Assembly: GCA_017482205.1 (NCBI GenBank) | Contig: JAFUNK010000024.1 | Coordinates: forward strand, 124,001 to 188,000 | DNA: 64,000 nucleotides | Direction: 5' to 3' | From: Lachnospiraceae bacterium | Lineage (GTDB): Bacteria > Bacillota > Clostridia > Lachnospirales > Lachnospiraceae | Shown: positions 27,561 through 35,885 of the stretch, piece by piece | Position numbering within the stretch: the first letter of the stretch is position 1 | Layout: every line of letters begins with the position of its first letter | The notes under the pieces: generated by a model | Seen by the model: the letters and a program-made list of their open reading frames with translations, nothing else | What the model was told of the DNA's origin: nothing | The model's database searches: none | Translations under genes and position numbers: made by a program

Positions 27561-27627
27561 CGGTAAATGACCTGGTCACCCGGCGTTCAACAAGAACTCC
27601 CTCTGACAGAAGGCGGCAGGAGGAAAA

Positions 27628-29106
27628 ATGCAGCAAAATGAATTTTATACGGTAGATATACCGCAGCGGAATCAGCAAAACCAACCAAATCAACAGAGTT
27701 GGCAAACCCAGCCCCAGGCACAAAACATGCAGATGTCGGGACAACAGATACAGAATCAACAGCAGATGCAATATCAGCAGTATCAGCAATATGCACAGTA
27801 TCCCTTGTATCCGCAGGGACCGCAGAATATGCCCACGCCCGGACAACCTAAGAAAGATAAGGGCGGAAAATATTTCTGGTGTGGTCTTGCAACAGGTCTG
27901 GTGTCAGCACTTTTAATTACCAGTAGTGTTTATCTGGTAAACCGTCTGCAGGCACTGGCAGATGCAAAGAATTCCGCAACCGGCGGCTCGATTGCTGACA
28001 GCAGAGATGATGCAGGCAATGGTTCGGATACCGCAATCACTTCTGATATGATAGCGAAAATGGAACTGATTGAGGAAATTATAGATACCTATTACTATCA
28101 GGAAGATATTGACCGTCAGATTTTGGAAGAAGGCGCTTACGAAGGAATGGTAGCAGCATTGGGAGACCCATATTCCGAATATTATTCCGCGGAAGAGTTG
28201 AATGCTTTGTATGAGGAATCCATGGGGGTTTATTATGGTATCGGTGCCTATGTGACACTGGATACCGTAACCGGATACGCTAAAATCAGTGGTGTAATTG
28301 CAGGAACTCCCGCAGAAGAAGCGGATTTGCGTGCAGATGACATTATTTATAAAGTAGATGGTGAAGATACCTACGGTTTGGCCCTGAATGAAGTAACTGC
28401 ACTGATTAAGGGCGAAGAAGGTACTTATGTCAATCTGACACTGGTGCGTGACGGCGAGGAAATTGAAAAAGAGGTAGTCCGCAGAAAAGTAGAAGCACCT
28501 ACCGTAAATTCCGAAATGTATGACAATGGTATCGCTTATATCCAGATTACGGAATTTGACACGGTTACCGAAGACCAGTTTGCAGAAGCCTTGGCAGTGG
28601 CAAGGGAAACCGGTATGGAAGGTCTGATTTTGGATCTGCGTGCAAACCCCGGCGGAAATTTAAGTTCAGTTGTAAATATAGCGAAAATGTTACTTCCTGA
28701 AGGTCTGATTGTTTATACAGAGGATAGAGATGGCAACAGAGATGAATATTACTGTGATGGCAGTAGAGAAATAGAAGTACCCATGGTGGTACTGGTGGAC
28801 GGTAACTCCGCAAGTGCTTCCGAAATTCTGGCAGGTGCCATTAAAGACTATGGTGTAGGTACACTTTTGGGAACCACAACCTTTGGTAAAGGTATTGTAC
28901 AGCGTCCCGTAGAAATGAGTGATGGTTCCGCAGTTAAACTGACTATCAGTTCCTACTACACACCTAACGGTACTAATATCCACGGTATTGGTATTGAACC
29001 GGATGTGGTTGTAGAATTCGATGGTGATAGATATTACAGCGACGAAGAATATGATAACCAGTTAGAAGCGGCTAAGGAATTATTGCTGGAAATGATTGAT
29101 GAATAA
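27628..29106 (+). CDS. ctpA: S41 carboxyl-terminal processing protease (CtpA type)
   Basis: 492 aa. The Gln-rich cytoplasmic tail (about 1-80) precedes a membrane anchor (about 83-105). A PDZ domain (about 200-280) and the S41 catalytic domain follow, with GNSASASE giving Ser396 and TTFGKGIVQ giving Lys421. It acts outside the cell membrane on C-termini of exported proteins. In the ftsEX cluster a natural idea is turnover of the LytM hydrolase, as Prc controls hydrolases elsewhere; this is inference. GGCAGGAGG precedes the ATG. Palindromic element E2 and then a terminator follow. Confidence 0.92.
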   Translation: MQQNEFYTVDIPQRNQQNQPNQQSWQTQPQAQNMQMSGQQIQNQQQMQYQQYQQYAQYPLYPQGPQNMPTPGQPKKDKGGKYFWCGLATGLVSALLITSSVYLVNRLQALADAKNSATGGSIADSRDDAGNGSDTAITSDMIAKMELIEEIIDTYYYQEDIDRQILEEGAYEGMVAALGDPYSEYYSAEELNALYEESMGVYYGIGAYVTLDTVTGYAKISGVIAGTPAEEADLRADDIIYKVDGEDTYGLALNEVTALIKGEEGTYVNLTLVRDGEEIEKEVVRRKVEAPTVNSEMYDNGIAYIQITEFDTVTEDQFAEALAVARETGMEGLILDLRANPGGNLSSVVNIAKMLLPEGLIVYTEDRDGNRDEYYCDGSREIEVPMVVLVDGNSASASEILAGAIKDYGVGTLLGTTTFGKGIVQRPVEMSDGSAVKLTISSYYTPNGTNIHGIGIEPDVVVEFDGDRYYSDEEYDNQLEAAKELLLEMIDE

Positions 29107-29114
29107 TAAGAGGA

Positions 29115-29308
29115 ATTTGTAAGATAGGAGGGGTGGGTATGGAGCAAAAAGCTTTCCACGCAGACACGCTCGCGCTCCGTGCGAAACGTAGCGGATGCTA
29201 AACTCAACCTGCCCTCTGCGAGGTTGGTTTCGTTAAGCACCGACGTTCCGCAAGGGTCTGCTTAGGAAAGATTTTTGCTCCATGTCCCAACACCACTATT
29301 TTACAAAT
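29115..29308 (-). repeat. Large palindromic intergenic element, copy E2
   Basis: Imperfect palindrome of 194 nt, 8 nt after the ctpA stop. The outer arms pair from ATTTGT (29115-29120) with ACAAAT (29303-29308) inwards, including ATGGAGCAAAAA with TTTTTGCTCCAT. The core (about 29160-29262) is closed by GCAGAC/GTCTGC. On the - strand it reads almost base for base like copy E1, with AACGT pairing ACGTT where E1 has AACGC with GCGTT. The small hairpin has a GCGA (GNRA) loop on the - strand. The central loop is larger than in the other copies. Confidence 0.8.
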
Positions 29309-29310
29309 AC

Positions 29311-30705
29311 CTAGAAGCTGTGGAAGAGAAGTTCCACAGCTTTTTCTATGTGCTCTTTTTTGATACCGGAATAGTTGATAACCAGAGTATGCTCTAGTGA
29401 TTTTTCCTGAACTGAAAAGTATTCACTCAGGCAGGAAATGTGGATGCCGTTGTCGGCGGCTCTTTTTACTAGCTGTGAATCGGAATACTTTGTATTTACT
29501 GTCAATAAAAAATGTAAGCCGGCATTTTCTTCGCGGATGGTTACTTTATCATAGTCAGGGTGCTTTTTGATACAGGAAACAATGGTGTCTCTTTGGGAGC
29601 GGTAATAATTGCGCATACGGTTAATGTGTTTTTCAAAATAACCCTGTTCGATAAATTTGGCTAAAGTGTATTGTTCGAAATTGGAAACGGTGCAGGAATA
29701 GAAATTCAGTTCCTTTTTGTAGCGTTCCATAAGTCCCTTGGGCAATACCATGTAGCTGATACGGATGGTAGGAGTCAGGGTTTTGGAAAAGGTATTCATA
29801 TAAATAATTTTGTCCAACACATCAATGCTCTGTAAAGAAGGAATGGGTTTACCCAAAAGCCGGAACTCGCTGTCATAATCATCTTCAATAATATAGCGGT
29901 CAGGGGTTTGGGAAGCCCATGACAAAAGCTCGTAACGCCGGCTGACAGGGGTGACAAGCCCTGTGGGAAAATGGTGGGAAGGGGAAATGTGCAGTACATC
30001 CGCTTCTGTTTTGTCCAAATATTTTATGTCCACACCGTTTTTGTCTAAAGGAACCGGCACGCAGCTTACCTCGTTGGAACGGTACATCTTACTGATTTTT
30101 TGATAACCGGGGTCTTCTACGGCATACACTTTGTTACGTCCCAGCAATTGGATAATCAGGCTGTATAAATAATCGGTTCCTGCACCTACCACAATCTGTT
30201 CAGGTTCAACAGTCATGCCACGAAACTGAAAAAGATAATCTGCAATGGCATTGCGTAAAGGAGTAATACCCGTAGAAGGAGATCTGACCATAAGCTTATC
30301 TGCTTCATCTGACATGGTTTCCCGCATCAATTTAGTCCATGTGGCAAAAGGAAAGTTGTCTGCGGAGGTGGAATTGTTGACAAAGTCAACAAAAAAAGAA
30401 GGCGTGGGAGTGACTTCGTCAACTAAATGTGCCGGTCGTGGCGTTTCCGTGGCTTTGGTGGAAGAGACGTGGGATACATAATAACCACTTTTTGCCACGG
30501 AGTATATATAACCCTCTGCCATAAGCTGTAAATAGGCATTTTCCACGGTGATGGTGCTGACATTTAAATGCTTTGCCAGTGCCCGCTTGGAGGGAAGTTT
30601 TTCATCAGGAGAAAGCTTGTAGTTTAAGATGTCCTGCCTAATTTGTTTGTAAAGGGATTCGTACAGACTGTCATACCCTTTGTCTTCGAAAGAATAAGTA
30701 AGCAT
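29311..30705 (-). CDS. pdxR: PdxR/MocR-type PLP-dependent regulator
   Basis: 464 aa. A GntR-type winged HTH (about 10-75, with LPSKRALAKHLNVSTITVENAYLQL) is fused to a class I aminotransferase-like domain. The PLP lysine is in NTFSKTLTPT, and the Asp of EDDYDSEFR is also of the fold type I pattern. MocR proteins sense PLP or related amino acids. The divergent neighbour is a pyridoxal/pyridoxamine kinase gene, so PdxR, the vitamin B6 regulator, is the best name. Its final 10 codons overlap the ctpA terminator. Confidence 0.9.
   Translation of the reverse strand: MLTYSFEDKGYDSLYESLYKQIRQDILNYKLSPDEKLPSKRALAKHLNVSTITVENAYLQLMAEGYIYSVAKSGYYVSHVSSTKATETPRPAHLVDEVTPTPSFFVDFVNNSTSADNFPFATWTKLMRETMSDEADKLMVRSPSTGITPLRNAIADYLFQFRGMTVEPEQIVVGAGTDYLYSLIIQLLGRNKVYAVEDPGYQKISKMYRSNEVSCVPVPLDKNGVDIKYLDKTEADVLHISPSHHFPTGLVTPVSRRYELLSWASQTPDRYIIEDDYDSEFRLLGKPIPSLQSIDVLDKIIYMNTFSKTLTPTIRISYMVLPKGLMERYKKELNFYSCTVSNFEQYTLAKFIEQGYFEKHINRMRNYYRSQRDTIVSCIKKHPDYDKVTIREENAGLHFLLTVNTKYSDSQLVKRAADNGIHISCLSEYFSVQEKSLEHTLVINYSGIKKEHIEKAVELLFHSF
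29315..29346 (+). terminator. Terminator of ctpA inside the 3' end of pdxR
   Basis: AGCTGTGGAA (29315-29324) pairs perfectly with TTCCACAGCT (29331-29340 plus one T), then TTTTTC. It lies within the last codons of the convergent pdxR gene, so that coding sequence doubles as the terminator of ctpA. Confidence 0.75.
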
Positions 30706-30717
30706 AAAACTCCAATC

Positions 30718-30761
30718 TGACCATAAAAAATAGTTGATTTTTGATTATTTGAACATGGTCA
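30718..30761. promoter_or_regulatory. Inverted repeat operator candidate between pdxR and pdxK
   Basis: TGACCAT (30718-30724) and ATGGTCA (30755-30761) form exact 7-bp inverted half-sites 30 nt apart in the divergent intergenic region. The second lies just upstream of the TATAAT (30770-30775) of pdxK. It is a plausible PdxR binding site. Confidence 0.5.
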
Positions 30762-30775
30762 AAAATAAGTATAAT
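30747..30775 (+). promoter_or_regulatory. Promoter of pdxK
   Basis: TATAAT at 30770-30775 with a weak -35 (ATTTGA at 30747-30752, 17 nt away). The poor -35 and the operator half-site between the elements suggest an activated promoter. The leader is about 105 nt. Confidence 0.5.
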
Positions 30776-30889
30776 AGAGTTTGTTAAAGTTGTAAAGCAT
30801 AACCTGTCCGGGCAAATGAGAGATTAGAGGATAAGGTTGTTTGAATATGAAAACTATGAACAATAGCGATAGAATGTGAGGAATCAGAA

Positions 30890-31723
30890 ATGAAAAGAAT
30901 TGTAACCATTCAGGATATTTCGTGTGTAGGTAAGTGCTCGCTGACGGTAGCACTTCCGATTATTTCGGCAATGGGTGTGGAAACCTCCATCATTCCCACT
31001 GCGGTGTTGTCCACCCATACCATGTTTAAGAATTTTACCTGCAAGGACTTAACAGACCAGATTAAACCCATTACCGCACACTGGAAAGAGGAAAAAATTG
31101 ATTTTGATGCAATTTACACTGGATATCTGGGTTCCTTTGAACAGATAGATTTGATGAAGGAAATGTTTGCGGAATTTAAGACAGAGGACAATATAATTTT
31201 TGTGGACCCTGCCATGGCAGATAACGGTAAATTGTATGCTGCTTTTGATGAAATTTTTGCAAAGCACATGGCAACCCTGTGCGGTAAAGCAGATATTATT
31301 GTGCCAAACGTTACAGAGGCCTGTTTTATGACCGGCACGGAATATAAGGAAACCTACGACGAGACTTATATAAAAGAACTGCTGGAGAAATTGGTTGATT
31401 TGGGTGCGAAAATCAGTGTATTAACGGGCGTAGGATTTGAAAAGGGTAAAACCGGTGTTATGGGTTATGATAAGGAAAAGGACGAATATTATTATTATAC
31501 GCATGACAGACTGGATATGAGTTATCATGGTACAGGCGATATCTTTTCCAGTACCTGCATCGGTGCCATGATGAATGGGTTCGACTGGAAAGAAGCCATG
31601 AAGATAGCGGCAGATTATACTGCTGAATGTATTCGTATCACCATGGAAGATCCCGGTAAACCTTGGTACGGTGTGAATTTTGAACAGGCAATCCCTTATT
31701 TGCTGAAACGAATTGGCAAGTAA
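30890..31723 (+). CDS. pdxK: Pyridoxal/pyridoxamine kinase
   Basis: 277 aa ribokinase-family enzyme that phosphorylates vitamin B6 vitamers in the cytoplasm. It starts RIVTIQDISCVGKCSLTVALP, typical of PdxY/PdxK. The nucleotide and anion-hole motif is YHGTGDIFSS, whose Asp is the catalytic base. VPNVTEACFMTG is also a family motif. TGAGGAATC precedes the ATG. The divergent pdxR gene is the likely regulator. An intrinsic terminator follows at 31801. Confidence 0.92.
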   Translation: MKRIVTIQDISCVGKCSLTVALPIISAMGVETSIIPTAVLSTHTMFKNFTCKDLTDQIKPITAHWKEEKIDFDAIYTGYLGSFEQIDLMKEMFAEFKTEDNIIFVDPAMADNGKLYAAFDEIFAKHMATLCGKADIIVPNVTEACFMTGTEYKETYDETYIKELLEKLVDLGAKISVLTGVGFEKGKTGVMGYDKEKDEYYYYTHDRLDMSYHGTGDIFSSTCIGAMMNGFDWKEAMKIAADYTAECIRITMEDPGKPWYGVNFEQAIPYLLKRIGK

Positions 31724-31800
31724 TCAGGGCGGTAAACTGCTGGACGCCGGGCGAAGCGTTTTGAAAAATAATTACAGGTAATATTTTCTCTTTTTTGGGA

Positions 31801-31832
31801 AACCCTCTAACTAAGAAAGTTAGGGGGTTTTT
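31801..31832 (+). terminator. Terminator after pdxK, overlapping the next gene's ribosome binding site
   Basis: AACCCTCTAACT (31801-31812) pairs with AGTTAGGGGGTT (31818-31829) with one mismatch, then TTTTTG. The only Shine-Dalgarno-like run for the gene starting at 31833 (AGGGGG) is within the 3' half of this stem. Confidence 0.8.
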
Positions 31833-32696
31833 GTGAAAATGAGAAAGAAATGGAAAAAAATTGTGTTACCCTGCATAGCAGTATTGGGTATAGTGCTCAT
31901 GGTTTATCTGGTACAGTGCTACTGGATTCACGGCACAGAATCCTTTGTTCCTGAATATGAAAAGGTTATGTTGTCTGAGACAACAGATTATGAAACGATT
32001 TTTTTGCAAACAGGACTGGGCAGAACGGCAGTAGAGCGTTTGGTGGCGGAGGGAGAATTTTATAAGGTTTTGGAAGCACAGGAAAATTTTTTTGCCCCCA
32101 GACAGGTTTCCTGTGTCTCTTTGATAGGATGGTTTACTAAAGAGGATAAACTGGAATTGGGACAACAGGTAAGGCTTACAAGCGGTACGGTGAAAAATTC
32201 CGCAGAGTACCCTGCTTTTTTGGATTTACAGCCGGGAGATATTTTGCTGACCATTTCTACACATTCTGTGGGATGGCGGCATGGGCATGTTGCATTAGTT
32301 CTGGACGAGAATACGACGGTGGAAAGCGTAATGTGGGGAACGGATTCCACCTATGGAAGCATAGAAGGCTGGAAGGATTATTCCAACTGGGCGGTTTTGC
32401 GGGTAAAAGATGTGACTCCCGAACTGCAGCAGCAGGTGGCCGATTATGGGCGGGAGGTATTGTATGGAGTTCCCTATCACTTATCTTCCGGCTTTATTGG
32501 AAACAAAGCACCGCAGCCTCAAGAAAGACAGTTTGGTGTACATTGCTCCTATCTGGCATGGTATGCGTGGAATCATTTTGGATACGATTTGGATTCGGAC
32601 GGTGGAAGATTGGTTACGGCAGAAGATTTGCTGCATTCCGAATATCTGGAAGTGGTGCAGCTTTATGGGATGGATCCACGGGAGTTTTTGGACTGA
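31833..32696 (+). CDS. YiiX-like permuted NlpC/P60 (papain-fold) protein, membrane anchored
   Basis: 287 aa with an N-terminal membrane helix (about 8-28). LQPGDILLT begins the domain; HGHVALVLDE provides the His and HCSYLAWYAWNHFG the Cys in the order seen in permuted papain-fold families (YiiX/YebB, poxvirus G6R). Such enzymes cleave peptides, amides or lipids; the substrate is unknown. The start is a GTG at 31833 or the ATG at 31839. Both use the AGGGGG located in the preceding terminator stem. Confidence 0.75.
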   Translation: MKMRKKWKKIVLPCIAVLGIVLMVYLVQCYWIHGTESFVPEYEKVMLSETTDYETIFLQTGLGRTAVERLVAEGEFYKVLEAQENFFAPRQVSCVSLIGWFTKEDKLELGQQVRLTSGTVKNSAEYPAFLDLQPGDILLTISTHSVGWRHGHVALVLDENTTVESVMWGTDSTYGSIEGWKDYSNWAVLRVKDVTPELQQQVADYGREVLYGVPYHLSSGFIGNKAPQPQERQFGVHCSYLAWYAWNHFGYDLDSDGGRLVTAEDLLHSEYLEVVQLYGMDPREFLD

Positions 32697-32745
32697 GGTT
32701 AAAAAATTATTTCAGTTTTTGGGATGGAGCAGTTAAAAATAAATT

Positions 32746-32759
32746 AGAACAAAAGTTCG
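32746..32759. promoter_or_regulatory. LexA (SOS) box of the uvrB operon
   Basis: AGAACAAAAGTTCG fits the Gram-positive LexA box CGAAC-N4-GTTCG with a single change at the first base. It is part of a wider palindrome, AGAACAAAA (32746-32754) with TTTTGTTCT (32761-32769). TATAAT at 32792-32797 follows. The downstream genes, which include uvrB, are classical SOS targets. Confidence 0.85.
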
Positions 32760-32791
32760 ATTTTGTTCTGTACTTTCTTTGGGCTTTCTGT

Positions 32792-32797
32792 TATAAT
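32792..32797 (+). promoter_or_regulatory. -10 element of the small ORF/uvrB promoter
   Basis: TATAAT, 25 nt before the small ORF start. No good -35 is present at 17 nt. Confidence 0.55.
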
Positions 32798-32821
32798 AAG
32801 ATTGCTATGGAGGACAGAAAC

Positions 32822-33076
32822 ATGTTGGACTTTTTAAAAAGCAGCAGAAACAAACAGTTGGATGCGGTTGTACAGAAAATACGGATGAATATGGAAAACA
32901 ATTACAAGGATGCCGCACAGATGAATTTAAAGGAATTTGAAGACCTGTTAAAAGGGTTGGAGGAAAGTGACAGGCTGAATGCAAAGCAGAAAGCTTATTA
33001 CAGCAGTGAACTCCATTCTTTTAAAGAAAGAATGAAGAATTTTACGCATAAGGACCAAAAGCCCACTTGGGTGTAG
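32822..33076 (+). CDS. Small helical protein under the LexA box, unknown function
   Basis: 84 aa, charged and helical, with no membrane segment or cysteine motif. It begins MLDFLKSSRNKQLDAV and has a central amphipathic segment (DAAQMNLKEFEDLLKGLEES). GGAGG (32809-32813) lies 8 nt before the ATG at 32822. A much longer open frame runs through this region from 32273, but it overlaps the previous gene out of frame and lacks a ribosome binding site. Position between the LexA box and uvrB (12 nt from its start) makes it an SOS-regulated candidate. I do not recognise a family. Confidence 0.7.
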   Translation: MLDFLKSSRNKQLDAVVQKIRMNMENNYKDAAQMNLKEFEDLLKGLEESDRLNAKQKAYYSSELHSFKERMKNFTHKDQKPTWV

Positions 33077-33088
33077 GGAGGTGCCTGC

Positions 33089-35092
33089 ATGAATACAAAC
33101 CAAGAACAGATTTTTAAATTACACAGTGAATATAAACCGACAGGCGACCAGCCGCAGGCAATTGCAGAACTGGTGGAAGGTTTTAAGCAGGGCAACCAGT
33201 TTCAGACCCTTCTGGGTGTTACAGGTTCCGGTAAGACCTTTACCATGGCAAATGTAATCGCAGCACTGAACAAGCCTACGTTGATTATTGCCCACAACAA
33301 GACCTTGGCAGGGCAGCTTTATGGCGAATTTAAAGAGTTCTTCCCTGAAAACGCAGTAGAATACTTTGTGTCCTATTACGACTATTACCAGCCGGAGGCC
33401 TATGTGCCCTCTACGGATACCTATATTGCCAAGGATTCTGCCATCAACGAAGAAATTGACCGTTTGAGACTGTCGGCAACTGCTTCTTTGACGGAGCGTA
33501 AGGATGTGATTGTAGTAGCCAGCGTGTCCTGCATTTATGGTCTGGGTAGTCCTGACGATTATCAGGGGATGGTAGTTTCCCTGCGTCCCGGTATGGAAAA
33601 AGACAGGGACAGAGTATTACGTGAACTGATAGATATCCAGTACGACCGCAATGATATGGATTTACAGCGAGGCAGTTTCCGCGTGCGTGGAGATGTGGTG
33701 GAAATTTATCCTGCACAGGGAGGAGACTATTTAATCCGCATTGAGTTTTTCGGGGATGAGATAGATCGTATCTGCGAAGTGGAGCCCCTGACGGGACAGG
33801 TGCATGCCACACTGAATCATATTGCAATTTTCCCGGCCTCCCATTATGTAGTGGCACCGGATAAGATAAAGAGAGCTTGTGACGATATTGAAAAAGAACT
33901 GGAAGAGCGTATCCGCTTCTTTAAAGGAGAAGACAAATTGCTGGAAGCCCAGCGCATTTCCGAACGCACCAATTTTGATGTGGAGATGCTCAGAGAAACC
34001 GGTTTTTGCTCCGGTGTAGAAAATTATTCCAGACACTTAAGTGGTATGAAAGCAGGTGAACCGCCCCACTGCCTGATGGATTATTTTGGTGATGATTTTC
34101 TCATTATTATTGACGAGTCCCACATTACCATTCCGCAGATCGGCGGTATGTATGCGGGGGACCGTTCCCGTAAGACCACTTTGGTAGACTATGGTTTTAG
34201 ACTGCCTTCCGCACTGGATAACAGACCCCTCAATTTTGAGGAGTTTGAGGGGCATATTGACCAGATGTTGTTTGTGTCTGCGACCCCCTCTAACTATGAG
34301 GAAGAACATGAACTGCTTCGAACAGAGCAGATTATCCGTCCGACAGGGCTTTTGGACCCGGAGATTTCCGTGCGTCCGGTAGAAGGGCAGATTGACGACC
34401 TGCTTGGGGAAATCCGAAAGGAAATTGACAAACATAACAAGGTACTGGTAACCACCCTTACCAAGCGTATGGCAGAGGATTTGACAGATTACATGAAGGA
34501 AGTAGGTATCCGTGTCAAGTACCTGCATTCGGATATTGATACACTGGAGCGTGCGGAGATTATCCGAGATATGCGTCTGGATGTATTTGATGTACTGGTG
34601 GGTATCAATCTTCTCAGAGAGGGTCTGGATATACCGGAGATTTCGCTGGTGGCGATTCTTGACGCAGACAAGGAAGGTTTCCTACGTTCGGCTACATCCC
34701 TGATTCAGACAGTGGGTCGTGCGGCACGAAATGCGGAAGGTCATGTTATTATGTATGCGGACAATATGACGGATTCCATGAAGACTGCCATTGAAGAAAC
34801 TGAGAGAAGACGTAATATTCAGCAAAAATACAATGAAGCACACGGTATCACCCCTCAGACCATTAAGAAGGCGGTACGTGAACTTATCAGTATTTCCAAG
34901 GTAATTGCTAAGGAAGAATTGAAGTTTGAAAAAGACCCGGAATCCATGAACCGCAAGGAATTGGAAAAGCTGATTGCCGATGTACAGAAGAAGATGCAGA
35001 AAGCAGCGGCAGACCTAAATTTCGAGGCGGCAGCAGAGCTGCGTGACAAGATGGTAGAGTTGAAGACGGTACTTAGGGATTTGGAAGACTAA
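33089..35092 (+). CDS. uvrB: UvrB, excinuclease ABC subunit B
   Basis: 667 aa DNA-damage recognition helicase subunit of nucleotide excision repair. Walker A is [10 protein letters not shown] (about 45), the beta-hairpin region [12 protein letters not shown] follows, the DEAD-like box is IIDESH, and VGRAARN is helicase motif VI. The C-terminal UVR domain (about 625-667) contacts UvrC. GGGAGGTG precedes the ATG. It is controlled through the upstream LexA box together with the small ORF. Confidence 0.98.
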   Translation: MNTNQEQIFKLHSEYKPTGDQPQAIAELVEGFKQGNQFQTLLGVTGSGKTFTMANVIAALNKPTLIIAHNKTLAGQLYGEFKEFFPENAVEYFVSYYDYYQPEAYVPSTDTYIAKDSAINEEIDRLRLSATASLTERKDVIVVASVSCIYGLGSPDDYQGMVVSLRPGMEKDRDRVLRELIDIQYDRNDMDLQRGSFRVRGDVVEIYPAQGGDYLIRIEFFGDEIDRICEVEPLTGQVHATLNHIAIFPASHYVVAPDKIKRACDDIEKELEERIRFFKGEDKLLEAQRISERTNFDVEMLRETGFCSGVENYSRHLSGMKAGEPPHCLMDYFGDDFLIIIDESHITIPQIGGMYAGDRSRKTTLVDYGFRLPSALDNRPLNFEEFEGHIDQMLFVSATPSNYEEEHELLRTEQIIRPTGLLDPEISVRPVEGQIDDLLGEIRKEIDKHNKVLVTTLTKRMAEDLTDYMKEVGIRVKYLHSDIDTLERAEIIRDMRLDVFDVLVGINLLREGLDIPEISLVAILDADKEGFLRSATSLIQTVGRAARNAEGHVIMYADNMTDSMKTAIEETERRRNIQQKYNEAHGITPQTIKKAVRELISISKVIAKEELKFEKDPESMNRKELEKLIADVQKKMQKAAADLNFEAAAELRDKMVELKTVLRDLED

Positions 35093-35128
35093 TATCATTG
35101 AACGGTACAAAAGCGTAAAGGATAAATT

Positions 35129-35815
35129 ATGAAAATAGATAGTAAAAGAGTTAAAGAAATAATGTATACACTAGGAGCCGATTTGTGTGGAATAGCAAGC
35201 GTTGATAGATTCGCAGATGCTCCTGAGGGTTATCATCCAAGGGATGTATTGCCTACATGTAAATCTGTAATATCTTTCGGATGTCGTTTCCCGGCAGGAA
35301 CATTAAAGTGCCAGTCAGCAATACCGTATACGCGGGTAAGAAATTCCGTTACACCTAAGATGGATGCAATTGCACTGGATTTTTGCATAGAGATGGAGAA
35401 ACTTCGGATTACATGCGTTCCGGTTCCAACTAATGAAAGTGAATGGGATACGCGAACGAAAAGGTGGCGCTCTATTATTTCGCAGAAACATGCAGCACAG
35501 GCAGCAGGATTGGGAACGATAGGAAGGAATTCGCTATTAATTACGCCGGAATTTGGGAGTATGGTTTGGCTGGGAGCTGTTTTGTGTGAAGAGGAACTAG
35601 AAGCAGATTTGTTGATAAATAATATTTGTAATAATTGTAATTTATGTATAGAAGCTTGCCCGGTAAACGCCTTGGAAAAACCACAAATCAATCAACAAGC
35701 GTGTTGGGATTATGCATTTGGTGATGATGCAGAAAAGCAGATATGGTGTATATCCTGTCATAAATGCAGGGATATATGTCCATATAATTTGGGTAATTGT
35801 AATTCGTTTGTATAA
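35129..35815 (+). CDS. QueG-like double [4Fe-4S] cluster protein, short form
   Basis: 228 aa. Two ferredoxin-type motifs near the C-terminus, CNNCNLCIEACP and CISCHKCRDICP, and the N-terminal GADLCGIASVDRF resemble epoxyqueuosine reductase. QueG is usually above 300 aa and has a C-terminal HEAT-like part for tRNA binding that is absent here, so epoxyqueuosine reduction is doubtful and a general corrinoid-linked reductase-like role is open. It is A+T-richer by eye than uvrB and uvrA, between which it sits, suggesting a later insertion. Confidence 0.72.
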   Translation: MKIDSKRVKEIMYTLGADLCGIASVDRFADAPEGYHPRDVLPTCKSVISFGCRFPAGTLKCQSAIPYTRVRNSVTPKMDAIALDFCIEMEKLRITCVPVPTNESEWDTRTKRWRSIISQKHAAQAAGLGTIGRNSLLITPEFGSMVWLGAVLCEEELEADLLINNICNNCNLCIEACPVNALEKPQINQQACWDYAFGDDAEKQIWCISCHKCRDICPYNLGNCNSFV

Positions 35816-35885
35816 AGATTGGATTTGTGGTAAGCAGTTAGAAAAAATGATTAAACTATCGTGGAAGAATAGAAAGAGGTAAGCC

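Noticed and set aside
31736-31760. GACGCCGGGCGAAGCG as a fifth, decayed copy of the palindromic element
   Set aside because: Only a short similarity; no paired arms or core stem around it.
32273-32821. Long frame on the + strand upstream of the small SOS ORF as a coding extension
   Set aside because: It overlaps the YiiX-like gene out of frame, reads through the LexA box and has no ribosome binding site; the ATG at 32822 has one.
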